Source of the DNA: Campylobacteraceae bacterium
GTDB taxonomy: Bacteria > Campylobacterota > Campylobacteria > Campylobacterales > Sulfurospirillaceae
Direction: 5' to 3'
Assembly (NCBI GenBank): GCA_027040375.1
Contig: JALUMJ010000026.1
Span: 1-14,331 of the forward strand
Length of the DNA stretch: 14,331 nucleotides
Made by a program: the position numbers and the translations under genes. The notes below the pieces were generated by a model that saw nothing but the letters and a program-made list of their open reading frames with translations, was not told the origin of the DNA and searched no databases. Below, one piece after another: positions 1 to 6,678 of the stretch; position 1 is the stretch's first letter, and every line of letters begins with the position of its first letter.

Positions 1-1
1 G

Positions 2-124
2 CACAATATCGGAGTAGATGCAAATTGCACTATAGATGGAAAAGTCTTGCATCTAGGGGATATATCACTTATAGATGTAAATGGAACTGGGGCTACAGAC
101 TACTCTAGTGTTCAATGTAATTAG
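2..124 (+). CDS. C-terminal fragment of an unrecognised protein (gene starts before the window)
   Basis: The frame is open from the first complete codon at base 2 and ends at TAG 122-124, giving 40 residues. The peptide is balanced in composition, with Gly, Asp and Val turns (GKVLHLGDISLIDVNGTG) and two Cys, one near each end of the fragment. This pattern fits a secreted or periplasmic beta-rich domain with a possible disulfide, but I do not recognise the family. Nothing downstream continues the frame, and no strong terminator follows. That this is a real gene end rests only on the open frame and the protein-like composition. Confidence 0.45.
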   Translation, partial: HNIGVDANCTIDGKVLHLGDISLIDVNGTGATDYSSVQCN

Positions 125-175
125 TCATTTTAACTTTTCTATTATAGGCACCTCCACCGCCATTAAGTTAAGCAA

Positions 176-277
176 TTAAACCAACTCTTCATGGCAAGAA
201 AATAAAGCATAAAAATGTTTAAATTTATTGTTTGGAAGCATCTTCCTAAATTCGTTATAAAGCCCTATATACAGGGA
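176..277 (-). pseudogene. Possible coding relic, 33 codons, downstream of the truncated ORF at 307-645
   Basis: On the minus strand a frame is open between TAG 280-278 and TAA 178-176. Its peptide looks protein-like: it contains LYNEFRKMLP and then NKFKHFYALFSCHEELV, rich in aromatic and basic residues and ending cleanly at TAA. It has no start codon of its own and is in a different frame from the ORF just upstream (307-645). It may be the frameshifted C-terminus of that ORF or of a lost neighbour. A short inverted repeat (GGAAG 234-238 / CTTCC 242-246) lies inside it. The rest of the stretch between bases 125 and 306 shows nothing I can assign. Confidence 0.25.
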
Positions 278-306
278 CTATTGAAGGTTTTTAAAGTGCT
301 TTTTGG

Positions 307-645
307 CTATAATAGATATTTACAATGTGATGGATGAAACAGCACACCGCTACTAAATTTACAGCTCTTACATGTAAGAGCTAATACATTGTGCTCACTC
401 CAGTAGTTACCGATATTTGCACCACCTATATAATAGTTAAAACTTTTATAATCTTGTTTTTTAACAAAGTCAAGCATATCATAAGCAAACTGCCAACATA
501 AACCCTTTTTTCTAAGCCCCATATTTACTAAAAAGTTTTGAAATAAAGGAGGTTTAACCAAATCATAACTTAAGGCCAGATGTTGGGACTCGGCTATAGC
601 TTTTTTTGCTAAATCTTGTGCTTCAGGTTTTGGATTTTTATGCAA
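307..645 (-). CDS. Conserved-looking hypothetical protein, probably truncated at both ends
   Basis: The ORF gives 112 residues from a TTG codon. The central part has the feel of a conserved domain: KPPLFQNFLVNMGLRKKGLC, then WQFAYDML, then FNYYIGGANIGNYWSEHN, then LTCKSCKF. From memory, proteins with this Cys/Trp/His-containing core in Campylobacterota are small exported or lipoprotein-like hypotheticals, with an N-terminal signal and a longer C-terminus beginning around a 'GVxxDPW' stretch. Here the signal is missing. The frame stays open upstream through bases 646-720 but contains no ATG, GTG or TTG in a sensible place. The C-terminus collapses after GVLFHPS into a short non-conserved tail. 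No function can be assigned. It is either a decayed gene or one with sequencing indels. Confidence 0.5.
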   Translation of the reverse strand: MHKNPKPEAQDLAKKAIAESQHLALSYDLVKPPLFQNFLVNMGLRKKGLCWQFAYDMLDFVKKQDYKSFNYYIGGANIGNYWSEHNVLALTCKSCKFSSGVLFHPSHCKYLL

Positions 646-719
646 CTGATAGTTGGTTTTATCTATGGTTAGGTACTTATATGTTAAAATAACCGAATAA
701 TAGTTTTTGGGAGATTTAT

Positions 720-1073
720 ATGAAAATTGCTTTAGCTTGTAACTCTTTGCTACTCACAAAATCATTGGAAATTTTTTTAAAAAAACATATAGTTACTTAT
801 AAAAAATGTGATTTCGTGGTAAGTGATAAAAAATTGGGGCTAGATAAACCAGAATTTGTGATTTCAGATGAGTTGTCAAACTTGCAAAGACCATTTTCTC
901 AATCTTTGCTTATGATAAAATTGGAAAAATTTTACGAGGGGCTTAGTGGAAATTTTCAAGAAGATATCTCAAACATTGACAAAAAAGAAGACCTTAGAAA
1001 AAAGATAGATTTTTTAACACAAAAGTTCGCAGATGATTTATATTATCTTATAGAAGAGCATTATGAGAAATAA
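720..1073 (+). CDS. Small hypothetical protein upstream of rsmD
   Basis: The product is 117 residues, starting at ATG 720 with a plausible ribosome binding site (GGGAGA, 709-714) six bases upstream. The N-terminus (MKIALACNSLLLTKSLEIFL) reads as a beta strand followed by a helix, like the start of a small alpha/beta fold, rather than a signal peptide. The C-terminal third is strongly charged and helical (KKEDLRKKIDFLTQKFADDL) and may form a coiled coil. It overlaps rsmD by 11 bases, so the two are almost certainly co-transcribed and translationally coupled. I do not recognise a named family. The linkage suggests a conserved Campylobacterota protein, perhaps related to ribosome assembly by position only. 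Confidence 0.75.
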   Translation: MKIALACNSLLLTKSLEIFLKKHIVTYKKCDFVVSDKKLGLDKPEFVISDELSNLQRPFSQSLLMIKLEKFYEGLSGNFQEDISNIDKKEDLRKKIDFLTQKFADDLYYLIEEHYEK

Positions 1074-1638
1074 AGAGATATTTTCAACTATAAATGCAGG
1101 AAAATACAAAGGTAAAAAGTTAAAACTTCCATCACTCCAAAGTACAAGAAGCACAAAATCTATACTAAAAGAGTCGTATTTTAATACGGTGCAATTTGAT
1201 ATTGTAGATGAAATTTTTGTAGAAGTATTTGGAGGTAGTGGCTCTATGGGTTTAGAGGCTTTGAGTAGAGGTGCCAAGCACGCTTTTTTTATGGAAAAAG
1301 ATAAAAGTGCATATGAGATTTTAAAACAAAATTGTGATTTTATAGACAAACAAAACTCTACATGTAAAAGAGCTGATAGTTTTGAGTATTTCCCAACTTT
1401 AGTGGATACTCTTATGAGTAAGGCTTTTTTCTACTTTGACCCACCCTTTAGCATAAGAGAAGGCATGGATGATATATATGAAAAAGTATATGCCCTTATA
1501 TTAGATATACCCAAAGAAAAAACAAATCTCATAACTATAGAGCATATAAGCTCTTATAAATTACCACTACAAATCGGTAAATATAATCTTGGTAAAACCA
1601 AAAAATTTGGAAAAAGTTCGTTATCTTACTACAAATAA
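1063..1638 (+). CDS. rsmD: 16S rRNA (guanine(966)-N(2))-methyltransferase RsmD
   Basis: The 191-residue product matches the length and motif order of RsmD, the SAM-dependent enzyme that methylates N2 of G966 in 16S rRNA during 30S assembly. Visible features are the N-terminal INAGKYKGKKL (residues 10-20, the usual 'GG.RGRKL' segment), TRSTK...YFN (28-41, corresponding to 'RPTTDRVRE..FN'), the SAM-binding loop EVFGGSGSMGLEALSRGA (54-71) and the catalytic FDPPF (125-129). The SAM loop is usually FAGSG; here it is FGGSG. The ATG at 1063 lies inside the preceding gene, 11 bases before that gene's end, so expression is probably coupled. There is a 70-base gap to pstS with no clear terminator. Confidence 0.9.
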   Translation: MRNKEIFSTINAGKYKGKKLKLPSLQSTRSTKSILKESYFNTVQFDIVDEIFVEVFGGSGSMGLEALSRGAKHAFFMEKDKSAYEILKQNCDFIDKQNSTCKRADSFEYFPTLVDTLMSKAFFYFDPPFSIREGMDDIYEKVYALILDIPKEKTNLITIEHISSYKLPLQIGKYNLGKTKKFGKSSLSYYK

Positions 1639-1641
1639 TTT

Positions 1642-1676
1642 TTTGTAACCATTTTGTTATCAAGTTTTTATATAAT
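1642..1676 (+). promoter_or_regulatory. Probable Pho box and -10 element of the pst-pho operon
   Basis: Two direct repeats sit exactly 11 bases apart: TTTGTAACCAT (1642-1652) and TTTGTTATCAA (1653-1663). This is the architecture bound by PhoB-family regulators in E. coli, a 7-base core plus 4 AT-rich bases repeated at 11-bp spacing; here the cores are TTGTAAC and TTGTTAT. A perfect TATAAT follows at 1671-1676 with no good -35 hexamer, so the repeats occupy the -35 position, as expected for activator-dependent promoters. A strong AAGGAGA (1696-1702) precedes the pstS ATG. The PhoB-type regulator encoded downstream is the natural ligand (inference). Confidence 0.7.
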
Positions 1677-1708
1677 TGCTTTTGTAATTAAATTTAAGGA
1701 GAATTTAG

Positions 1709-2716
1709 ATGAAGAAATTAATTTCAACAACAGTTGCTGGTGCTTTGTGTGCAGCAACTTTGATGGCAGGTGGTCTAGTAAAAGGTGATGGTTCTAGTTT
1801 TGTACTTCCTATAAATCAGGCATGGGCGAAAGCTTACTATAAAGCTACAGGAAAACAAGTTCAATATAATGGTGGCGGAAGTGGAAAAGGTATCAAAGAT
1901 GCAACTGCTAGATTGGTTGATTTTGGTGGAACTGATGCACCGTTGACTCCAAAAGCACAAGCAAAATATAAAATGCTGCAATTTCCTGCAGTAGTTGGGG
2001 CTACAGTTATGGCATACAATATCCCTGGAGTTCCAAGTGAAGCTCTTAAACTAACTGACAAAGCTATCGTTGCTATCGCAGAGGGTAAAGTAAAGTATTG
2101 GGATGATGCAATGCTTACTGTAGTTAATCCAAATGTTAAACTTCCACATAAAAAGATAGTTTTTGCAAGAAGAAGTGATGCATCAGGTACAACTTGGAAT
2201 TTTACATATTTTTTATCTAGTGTTAGTAGAGATTGGAGAAAAAACTACGGTGTCAAGAAGACAATCAACTGGACTAGTAACAATATTGGTGGAAAAGGAA
2301 ACCCAGGTGTTAGCTCAATCATCAAACAAACTCCATACTCTATAGGTTATATCGAGTACGCTTATGCAATAGAGTCAAATGCAAAAGTTGCTGTTGTAGA
2401 AAACAGAGAAGGCTACTTTGTAAAACCAAGCATGAAGACATTCCAAGCAGCTGCTGCTGGAGCTGATTTTGATCCTAGAAAAGGTTTTTATACAGTTATT
2501 GGCTATCCAAAAGGCAAAGACTCTTATCCATTAGTAGCTTGTCCATTTATCATTATGCCAAAAGAGAAAACCCAAGCAAATAAACAAATAGCAGCATTTT
2601 ATACTTGGGCTTATGACCATGGTCAAGATATAGCTAAAAAACTTTACTATGTTCCACTTCCAAAAAGTGTAACTAACAAGATAAAAAATTACTGGAAAGC
2701 TAACGGAGCTCTTTAG
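1709..2716 (+). CDS. pstS: Phosphate ABC transporter, periplasmic substrate-binding protein PstS
   Basis: The 335-residue product begins with a Sec signal peptide (MKKLISTTVAGALCAATLMA), so it is exported to bind inorganic phosphate for the PstCAB channel. Family motifs appear in order: GDGSSFVLPINQAWAKAY (26-43), YNGGGSGKGI (53-62), DFGGTDAPL (71-79), RRSDASGTTWNFT (154-166) and GGKGNPGV...QTPYSIGYIEYAYA (194-220). The Ser, Asp, Arg and Thr residues that hydrogen-bond phosphate in known PstS structures lie in these segments. It is the first gene of the operon, with the best Shine-Dalgarno sequence in the window and a probable Pho box upstream. The final base of its stop codon is the first base of the pstC GTG start. 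Confidence 0.95.
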   Translation: MKKLISTTVAGALCAATLMAGGLVKGDGSSFVLPINQAWAKAYYKATGKQVQYNGGGSGKGIKDATARLVDFGGTDAPLTPKAQAKYKMLQFPAVVGATVMAYNIPGVPSEALKLTDKAIVAIAEGKVKYWDDAMLTVVNPNVKLPHKKIVFARRSDASGTTWNFTYFLSSVSRDWRKNYGVKKTINWTSNNIGGKGNPGVSSIIKQTPYSIGYIEYAYAIESNAKVAVVENREGYFVKPSMKTFQAAAAGADFDPRKGFYTVIGYPKGKDSYPLVACPFIIMPKEKTQANKQIAAFYTWAYDHGQDIAKKLYYVPLPKSVTNKIKNYWKANGAL

Positions 2717-3732
2717 TGTTAAACAAAGAATTTATCTTTAAAAAGGTCGCATTTTCGAGTGCGACCCTTATACTTATTGTATTGACATCCATATTTATTA
2801 TGCTTTTTATATCAGCAAAACCTGCTATAGAAAAATATGGTTTACATTTTTTAGTCGATAGTAATTGGAATAAAACTATCGAAACAAAAATACCTCTTAC
2901 TCAAGCACAAATATTGGCAAAGAAAACCAAAACACAAAGTAGTGATAATAGTGATATGAATGATGATAATCTTTTTGCTGATGATACTCTAGTGCTAGGT
3001 GATGATGCTTCTGGTGATAATGTGGATGTGAGTACAAATATAAAAACTGATACGATTTTTGGAGGGTATGTTCCTATAGTAGGGACGATACTCTCAACTT
3101 TGATAGCGATGGCTTTTTCTATCCCGATAGCGATGGGAATAGCAGTTTTTTTAGCAGAAATAGCTCCAGATTTTCTTATAAAGCCTGTTGGAATGGCTAT
3201 AGAGTTACTAGCCGCAATCCCGAGTATCATTTATGGGATGTGGGGACTCTTTTATTTTGCTCCAATTGTGCAAAATATTTTTGGTGGTTCACAAATGTCT
3301 CTTTTGACTGCTGGTTTAGTGCTTGGGATTATGATTCTTCCTTTTATGGCAGCTATCACACGGGACGCTATGAATACAACACCTGATGTGCTAAAAGAGT
3401 CTGCTTATGCCATGGGGGCTACAAAGTTTGAAGTTGTCAAAGATATCATCTTCCCTTATGCAAAAGTGGGAATTATAGGCTCTGTGATACTCTCACTTGG
3501 AAGAGCATTGGGTGAAACTATGGCAGTTGCATTTTTAATAGGAAGCGTATTTAAAGTGCCAGGCAGTTTAACTAGTCCAACTATATCTATACCGGTTGTT
3601 TTGGCAAACAACTTTGGAGAAGCAAGCGGTGATATGATGAGTTCACTCTTCTATCTTGCTTTTGTATTGTTTGTATTTAGTTTTATCATTATCGGCAGTG
3701 CTAAGTTTTATTTTTTGAGGGGTAGAAGATGA
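2716..3732 (+). CDS. pstC: Phosphate ABC transporter permease PstC, with an Asp-rich periplasmic insertion
   Basis: This 338-residue membrane protein forms the phosphate channel with PstA. TM1 spans about residues 12-33. The permease core begins at FGGYVPIVGTIL (115-126), and the cytoplasmic EAA-type coupling loop for PstB is around 228-250 (ESAYAMGATKFEVVKDIIFP), followed by GRALGETMAVAFLIG. The start is GTG, sharing one base with the pstS stop. Between TM1 and the core is a loop of about 65 residues. Its centre (77-112) has 11 Asp and no Glu, in runs such as DNSDMNDDN and GDDASGDNVD, and is probably periplasmic. I do not expect this acidic low-complexity stretch in ordinary PstC. The remaining helices look intact, so the protein should be functional. 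Confidence 0.94.
   Translation: MLNKEFIFKKVAFSSATLILIVLTSIFIMLFISAKPAIEKYGLHFLVDSNWNKTIETKIPLTQAQILAKKTKTQSSDNSDMNDDNLFADDTLVLGDDASGDNVDVSTNIKTDTIFGGYVPIVGTILSTLIAMAFSIPIAMGIAVFLAEIAPDFLIKPVGMAIELLAAIPSIIYGMWGLFYFAPIVQNIFGGSQMSLLTAGLVLGIMILPFMAAITRDAMNTTPDVLKESAYAMGATKFEVVKDIIFPYAKVGIIGSVILSLGRALGETMAVAFLIGSVFKVPGSLTSPTISIPVVLANNFGEASGDMMSSLFYLAFVLFVFSFIIIGSAKFYFLRGRR
2745..2766 (+). promoter_or_regulatory. GC-rich hairpin at the pstS/pstC junction
   Basis: GGTCGCA (2745-2751) and TGCGACC (2760-2766) form a perfect 7-bp stem with an 8-base loop, TTTTCGAG. It lies 29 bases inside pstC and is unusually GC-rich for this AT-rich region. No T-run follows, so it is not a classical intrinsic terminator. 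By analogy with other pst operons, where a structure after pstS stabilises its mRNA or lowers downstream expression, it could help produce excess PstS over the membrane subunits. That role is inference. Confidence 0.45.
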
Positions 3733-4550
3733 ATAGTACAGAAAGAAGAAGACTGCTTACAAACAAGATAATACTTGGCTTATCAACCATATCTGCACTT
3801 TTGGGTCTGGTATTTCTTTTTTGGATACTCATCACTCTGTTTTTAAAAGGCGTAAGTGCACTTGATTTTTCACTTTTTACAAAAGATTTGGTTGACGGTG
3901 GTCTTAGAAATTTGATATTTGGTCAATTTGTGATGGCGCTAATGGCAACAATTATAGGTGTACCTCTTGGGATGCTAGCTGGCATTTACCTAAGAGAGTA
4001 TGGAAATGGAAAGTATGCAAATATCATTAGAGATTTGAGTGATATAATGATGAGTGCCCCATCTATCGTCATAGGTGCATTTGTTTTTGCTGTTTTTGTA
4101 GCTCCATCTGGGGGCATAAATGGTTGGGCAGGGTCTATCGCACTTGCTATTATGCTCATACCGATTGTTGTAAGCACAACTGATAATATGCTCTCATTGG
4201 TTCCTAAAGAGCTTAGAGAAGCTGGCATCGCACTTGGCGGAAGCAAGCATAAAGTGATTTTACAAATAATTTTAAAAGCTGCCAAAGTTGGATTGATGAC
4301 AGGCATACTTCTAGCTTTTGCTAGGGTTATTGGGGAGACTGCTCCTTTGTTGTTTACAAGTGGAACAAATAGCTTTTGGTCAACCAACTTGGGTAATGCT
4401 TTTCCTTCTTTAACGGTCAGTATATACGACCTTGCTAATTTTCCGACAGACAAAGCGAGAAATTTGGCATGGGCTGCATCATTTTTACTGACAGTTATAG
4501 TTCTTGTCATAAATTTGATAGGAAGATTCATCATAAGAGATAAAGGATAA
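3729..4550 (+). CDS. pstA: Phosphate ABC transporter permease PstA
   Basis: The 273-residue inner-membrane protein is the second channel subunit of the Pst transporter. It has a basic N-terminus (ERRRLL), a first TM at about 14-39, then hydrophobic helices separated by the characteristic GMLAGIYLREYG (81-92) and SAPSIVIGAFVFA (109-121). The cytoplasmic EAA loop is EAGIALGGSKHKVILQIILK (164-183), followed by RVIGETAPLLFT (199-210), a strongly conserved PstA signature. Its ATG overlaps the pstC stop codon by 4 bases (ATGA), which implies translational coupling and balanced synthesis of the two permeases. It ends three bases before pstB. Confidence 0.95.
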   Translation: MNSTERRRLLTNKIILGLSTISALLGLVFLFWILITLFLKGVSALDFSLFTKDLVDGGLRNLIFGQFVMALMATIIGVPLGMLAGIYLREYGNGKYANIIRDLSDIMMSAPSIVIGAFVFAVFVAPSGGINGWAGSIALAIMLIPIVVSTTDNMLSLVPKELREAGIALGGSKHKVILQIILKAAKVGLMTGILLAFARVIGETAPLLFTSGTNSFWSTNLGNAFPSLTVSIYDLANFPTDKARNLAWAASFLLTVIVLVINLIGRFIIRDKG

Positions 4551-4553
4551 TAG

Positions 4554-5345
4554 ATGGCAAAAGAGTTGATAATGGATATAAAAGATTTTTCTTTCAAATA
4601 CGCAGGAGCACCAAAACCATCTTTGGAAAATATAAATATGCCTGTGTATAAAAACAAAATAACAGCTATGATAGGACCTAGCGGGTGTGGAAAATCTACA
4701 CTTTTAAGATCTATAAATAGGATACATGATTTATATCCAAATAACGAATACACAGGAAAGATAAATCTTTTAAACATACAAAGTGATGAGTTTGAAAACA
4801 TACTTGATATAAAAAAAGAGAATGACTTTATAAGACTTAGACAAAGAGTTGGGATGATTTTTCAAAAACCTACACCATTTCCTATGAGCATATATGACAA
4901 TGTTGCATACGGCTTGAGATTAGACGGTGTAAAAGACAAAAAAGTGTTGGATGAAAAAGTAGAAACAGCGCTAAGAGGTGCGGCTATTTGGGATGAGTGC
5001 AAAGACAGACTCAAAGAGAGTGCCATGGGTATGAGCGGTGGACAGCAACAAAGACTTTGTATAGCAAGAGCAGTTGCACTAAAACCTGAGGTTATACTTT
5101 TTGATGAACCCACAAGCGCACTTGACCCAATATCAACTAAAGCGATAGAAGAGTTAATAAGTGAATTGAAAAAAGACATATCGATAGTCATAGTGACTCA
5201 CAATATGCAACAAGCTAGCCGTCTTAGTGATTATACTGCTTTTATGTATATAGGAGAGTTAATTGAGTATAATAAAACAGATAAAATTTTTCTAAATCCA
5301 AAAGAAAAATTGACAGAAGATTATATAACAGGGAGATTTGGTTAA
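4554..5345 (+). CDS. pstB: Phosphate ABC transporter ATP-binding protein PstB
   Basis: The 263-residue ATPase hydrolyses ATP on the cytoplasmic face to power phosphate import through PstCA. It carries Walker [10 protein letters not shown] (41-49), the Q-loop region [18 protein letters not shown] (103-120) typical of PstB, the ABC signature MSGGQQQR (160-167), Walker [14 protein letters not shown] (180-192) and the H-loop THN (215-217). The signature opens with Met instead of the usual Leu, a conservative change. Three bases separate it from pstA, with GGATAATAG just before the ATG. Its TAA stop overlaps the phoU ATG by one base. Confidence 0.96.
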   Translation: MAKELIMDIKDFSFKYAGAPKPSLENINMPVYKNKITAMIGPSGCGKSTLLRSINRIHDLYPNNEYTGKINLLNIQSDEFENILDIKKENDFIRLRQRVGMIFQKPTPFPMSIYDNVAYGLRLDGVKDKKVLDEKVETALRGAAIWDECKDRLKESAMGMSGGQQQRLCIARAVALKPEVILFDEPTSALDPISTKAIEELISELKKDISIVIVTHNMQQASRLSDYTAFMYIGELIEYNKTDKIFLNPKEKLTEDYITGRFG

Positions 5346-6010
5346 TGCTAAAGAATTATAAAGAGATATTAGATAAATCAAGAAATAGAGTTTTGGATTT
5401 TGCAAATGATATTTTGCGTGCTTGTGATTTGGCATTTGATTCTTTTAAACAAAGTGATGAGCAAAAAGCAAATGAAGCTAGAGTGATGCTGAAAAATGCG
5501 CATAATATAAATAGTAAAATAGACAACGAAATCATAAAAACATTAGCTCTCTTTTCTCCAGAAGCTAGAGATTTGAGAGTTGTTATAGCTCATCTAAAGA
5601 TAGCAAGTGAGCTTACTCGCATAAGCGATTATATAAGAAGTTGTGCTAAGAGTATAAAGATGCAAATAAGCGGAGAATTTGATTTAAGTAGCTTAAAAGA
5701 TGATACCATATCTTATATGTTAAGTACGAGAAAGTCCCTAGAATCAGCTATAAAATCCATCAAGACAGATTCTGTGGAAAAACTAGAAGAGTTGTATAGA
5801 ACTGTCAATGTTGAAGAGTCGAAATGTGATGATATACACTCAATTTTAGAACACAACGCGATGCAACAGATCTGCATAACACCTGATATGGCAAAGGATT
5901 TTGTTATCTTTTTAAAAAGCATGAGAAAGTTAGAGCGTATAAGCGATAGAAGTTTAAATATAGTAAAACTTTCATTGTTTGCGCATATGGGTGGAAAACT
6001 AAAACTTTGA
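5345..6010 (+). CDS. phoU: Phosphate signalling regulator PhoU
   Basis: The 221-residue all-helical protein has the two-repeat PhoU architecture. Each repeat contains a metal-binding E...D motif: ELTRISDYIRSC (89-100) and KLERISDRSLNI (195-206). PhoU acts in the cytoplasm, contacting the PstB/PstCA transporter and the sensor kinase so that the kinase is restrained when phosphate is plentiful. The location between pstB and the two-component genes matches that job. Start ATG 5345 shares a base with the pstB stop (TAATG), and its own stop overlaps the TTG start of the next gene by 4 bases. The length is close to the usual 215-240 residues. Confidence 0.93.
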   Translation: MLKNYKEILDKSRNRVLDFANDILRACDLAFDSFKQSDEQKANEARVMLKNAHNINSKIDNEIIKTLALFSPEARDLRVVIAHLKIASELTRISDYIRSCAKSIKMQISGEFDLSSLKDDTISYMLSTRKSLESAIKSIKTDSVEKLEELYRTVNVEESKCDDIHSILEHNAMQQICITPDMAKDFVIFLKSMRKLERISDRSLNIVKLSLFAHMGGKLKL

Positions 6011-6678
6011 AAAATCTGATAGTTGTCATAGAAGATGAAGAGGATTTGCTAGAGCTTTTGGAATATAGATTAGAGAAAGCTGGATATGAAGTTGTTGGGT
6101 TTAAATCAACTAAAAAAGTAGAAGATTTTCTAGAGCAAGAGGAGCCAGATTTACTTATAGTCGATAGAAATCTTGGTGGAGTTGAGGGAAGTGAATTTAT
6201 TAAAAATATAAGAGAAAGAGGGTATCAAACTCCTGTTGTATTTGTCAGTGCAAAAGACAGTGATGAAGAGATAGAAGAGGGCTTTTTAAGAGGTGGGGAT
6301 GATTATATCACAAAACCTTACAACATAAATGAACTTCTTTTAAGAGTAAAAGCTATGCTTAAACGCACAAAGGCTTTGAACTGTGGAAAGCTTACATGTA
6401 AAGATATTTTACTTGACATAGACAAGAGAGAAGTATATATTAAAGATGAAAATATAAAGCTAAGTAAGCTAGAATTCAATCTGTTATTATTTTTTATGCA
6501 AAATAGAAACAGGGTGATAAATAGAGATGAATTGATAGAAAATATATGGAAAGATAAAGATTTTAATCAAGACAAAACCGTGAATGTTGCAGTCAATAGA
6601 CTAAAAAAAAGAATAGAGTTGGATGAGAAAGATGCTCACATCAAGTCCATAAGAGGTGTAGGGTACGAATTTTGTTAA
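6007..6678 (+). CDS. phoB: PhoB-type response regulator (OmpR/PhoB family)
   Basis: The 223-residue protein has an N-terminal receiver domain and a C-terminal winged helix. Receiver residues fall where E. coli PhoB has them: acidic pocket E9/D10, phospho-acceptor D53 in LIVDRNL, Ser81 at the switch Thr/Ser position and Lys103 in ITKPY. The DNA-binding domain (about 125-223) shows LSKLEFNLLLFF, NRDELIENIWKDK, the recognition-helix region TVNVAVNRLKKRIE and the closing hairpin IRGVGYEF. It probably activates the operon through the repeats at 1642-1663. The TTG start overlaps the phoU stop by 4 bases, suggesting modest, coupled translation. The symbol is given by context; Campylobacter uses the different PhosS/PhosR pair for the same task. 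Confidence 0.85.
   Translation: MKNLIVVIEDEEDLLELLEYRLEKAGYEVVGFKSTKKVEDFLEQEEPDLLIVDRNLGGVEGSEFIKNIRERGYQTPVVFVSAKDSDEEIEEGFLRGGDDYITKPYNINELLLRVKAMLKRTKALNCGKLTCKDILLDIDKREVYIKDENIKLSKLEFNLLLFFMQNRNRVINRDELIENIWKDKDFNQDKTVNVAVNRLKKRIELDEKDAHIKSIRGVGYEFC

Noticed and set aside
148..170. Minus-strand GGCGGTGGAGGTGCC, readable as a Gly-rich peptide (NGGGGAYNRK)
   Set aside because: The frame is closed by TAA just upstream and runs only about 19 codons. There is no start, no neighbour in frame and nothing else supporting a gene.
3986..4801. Long minus-strand open frame (271 codons) opposite pstA and pstB
   Set aside because: It is the antisense shadow of two clear transporter genes. The peptide has no family features and spans their boundary.
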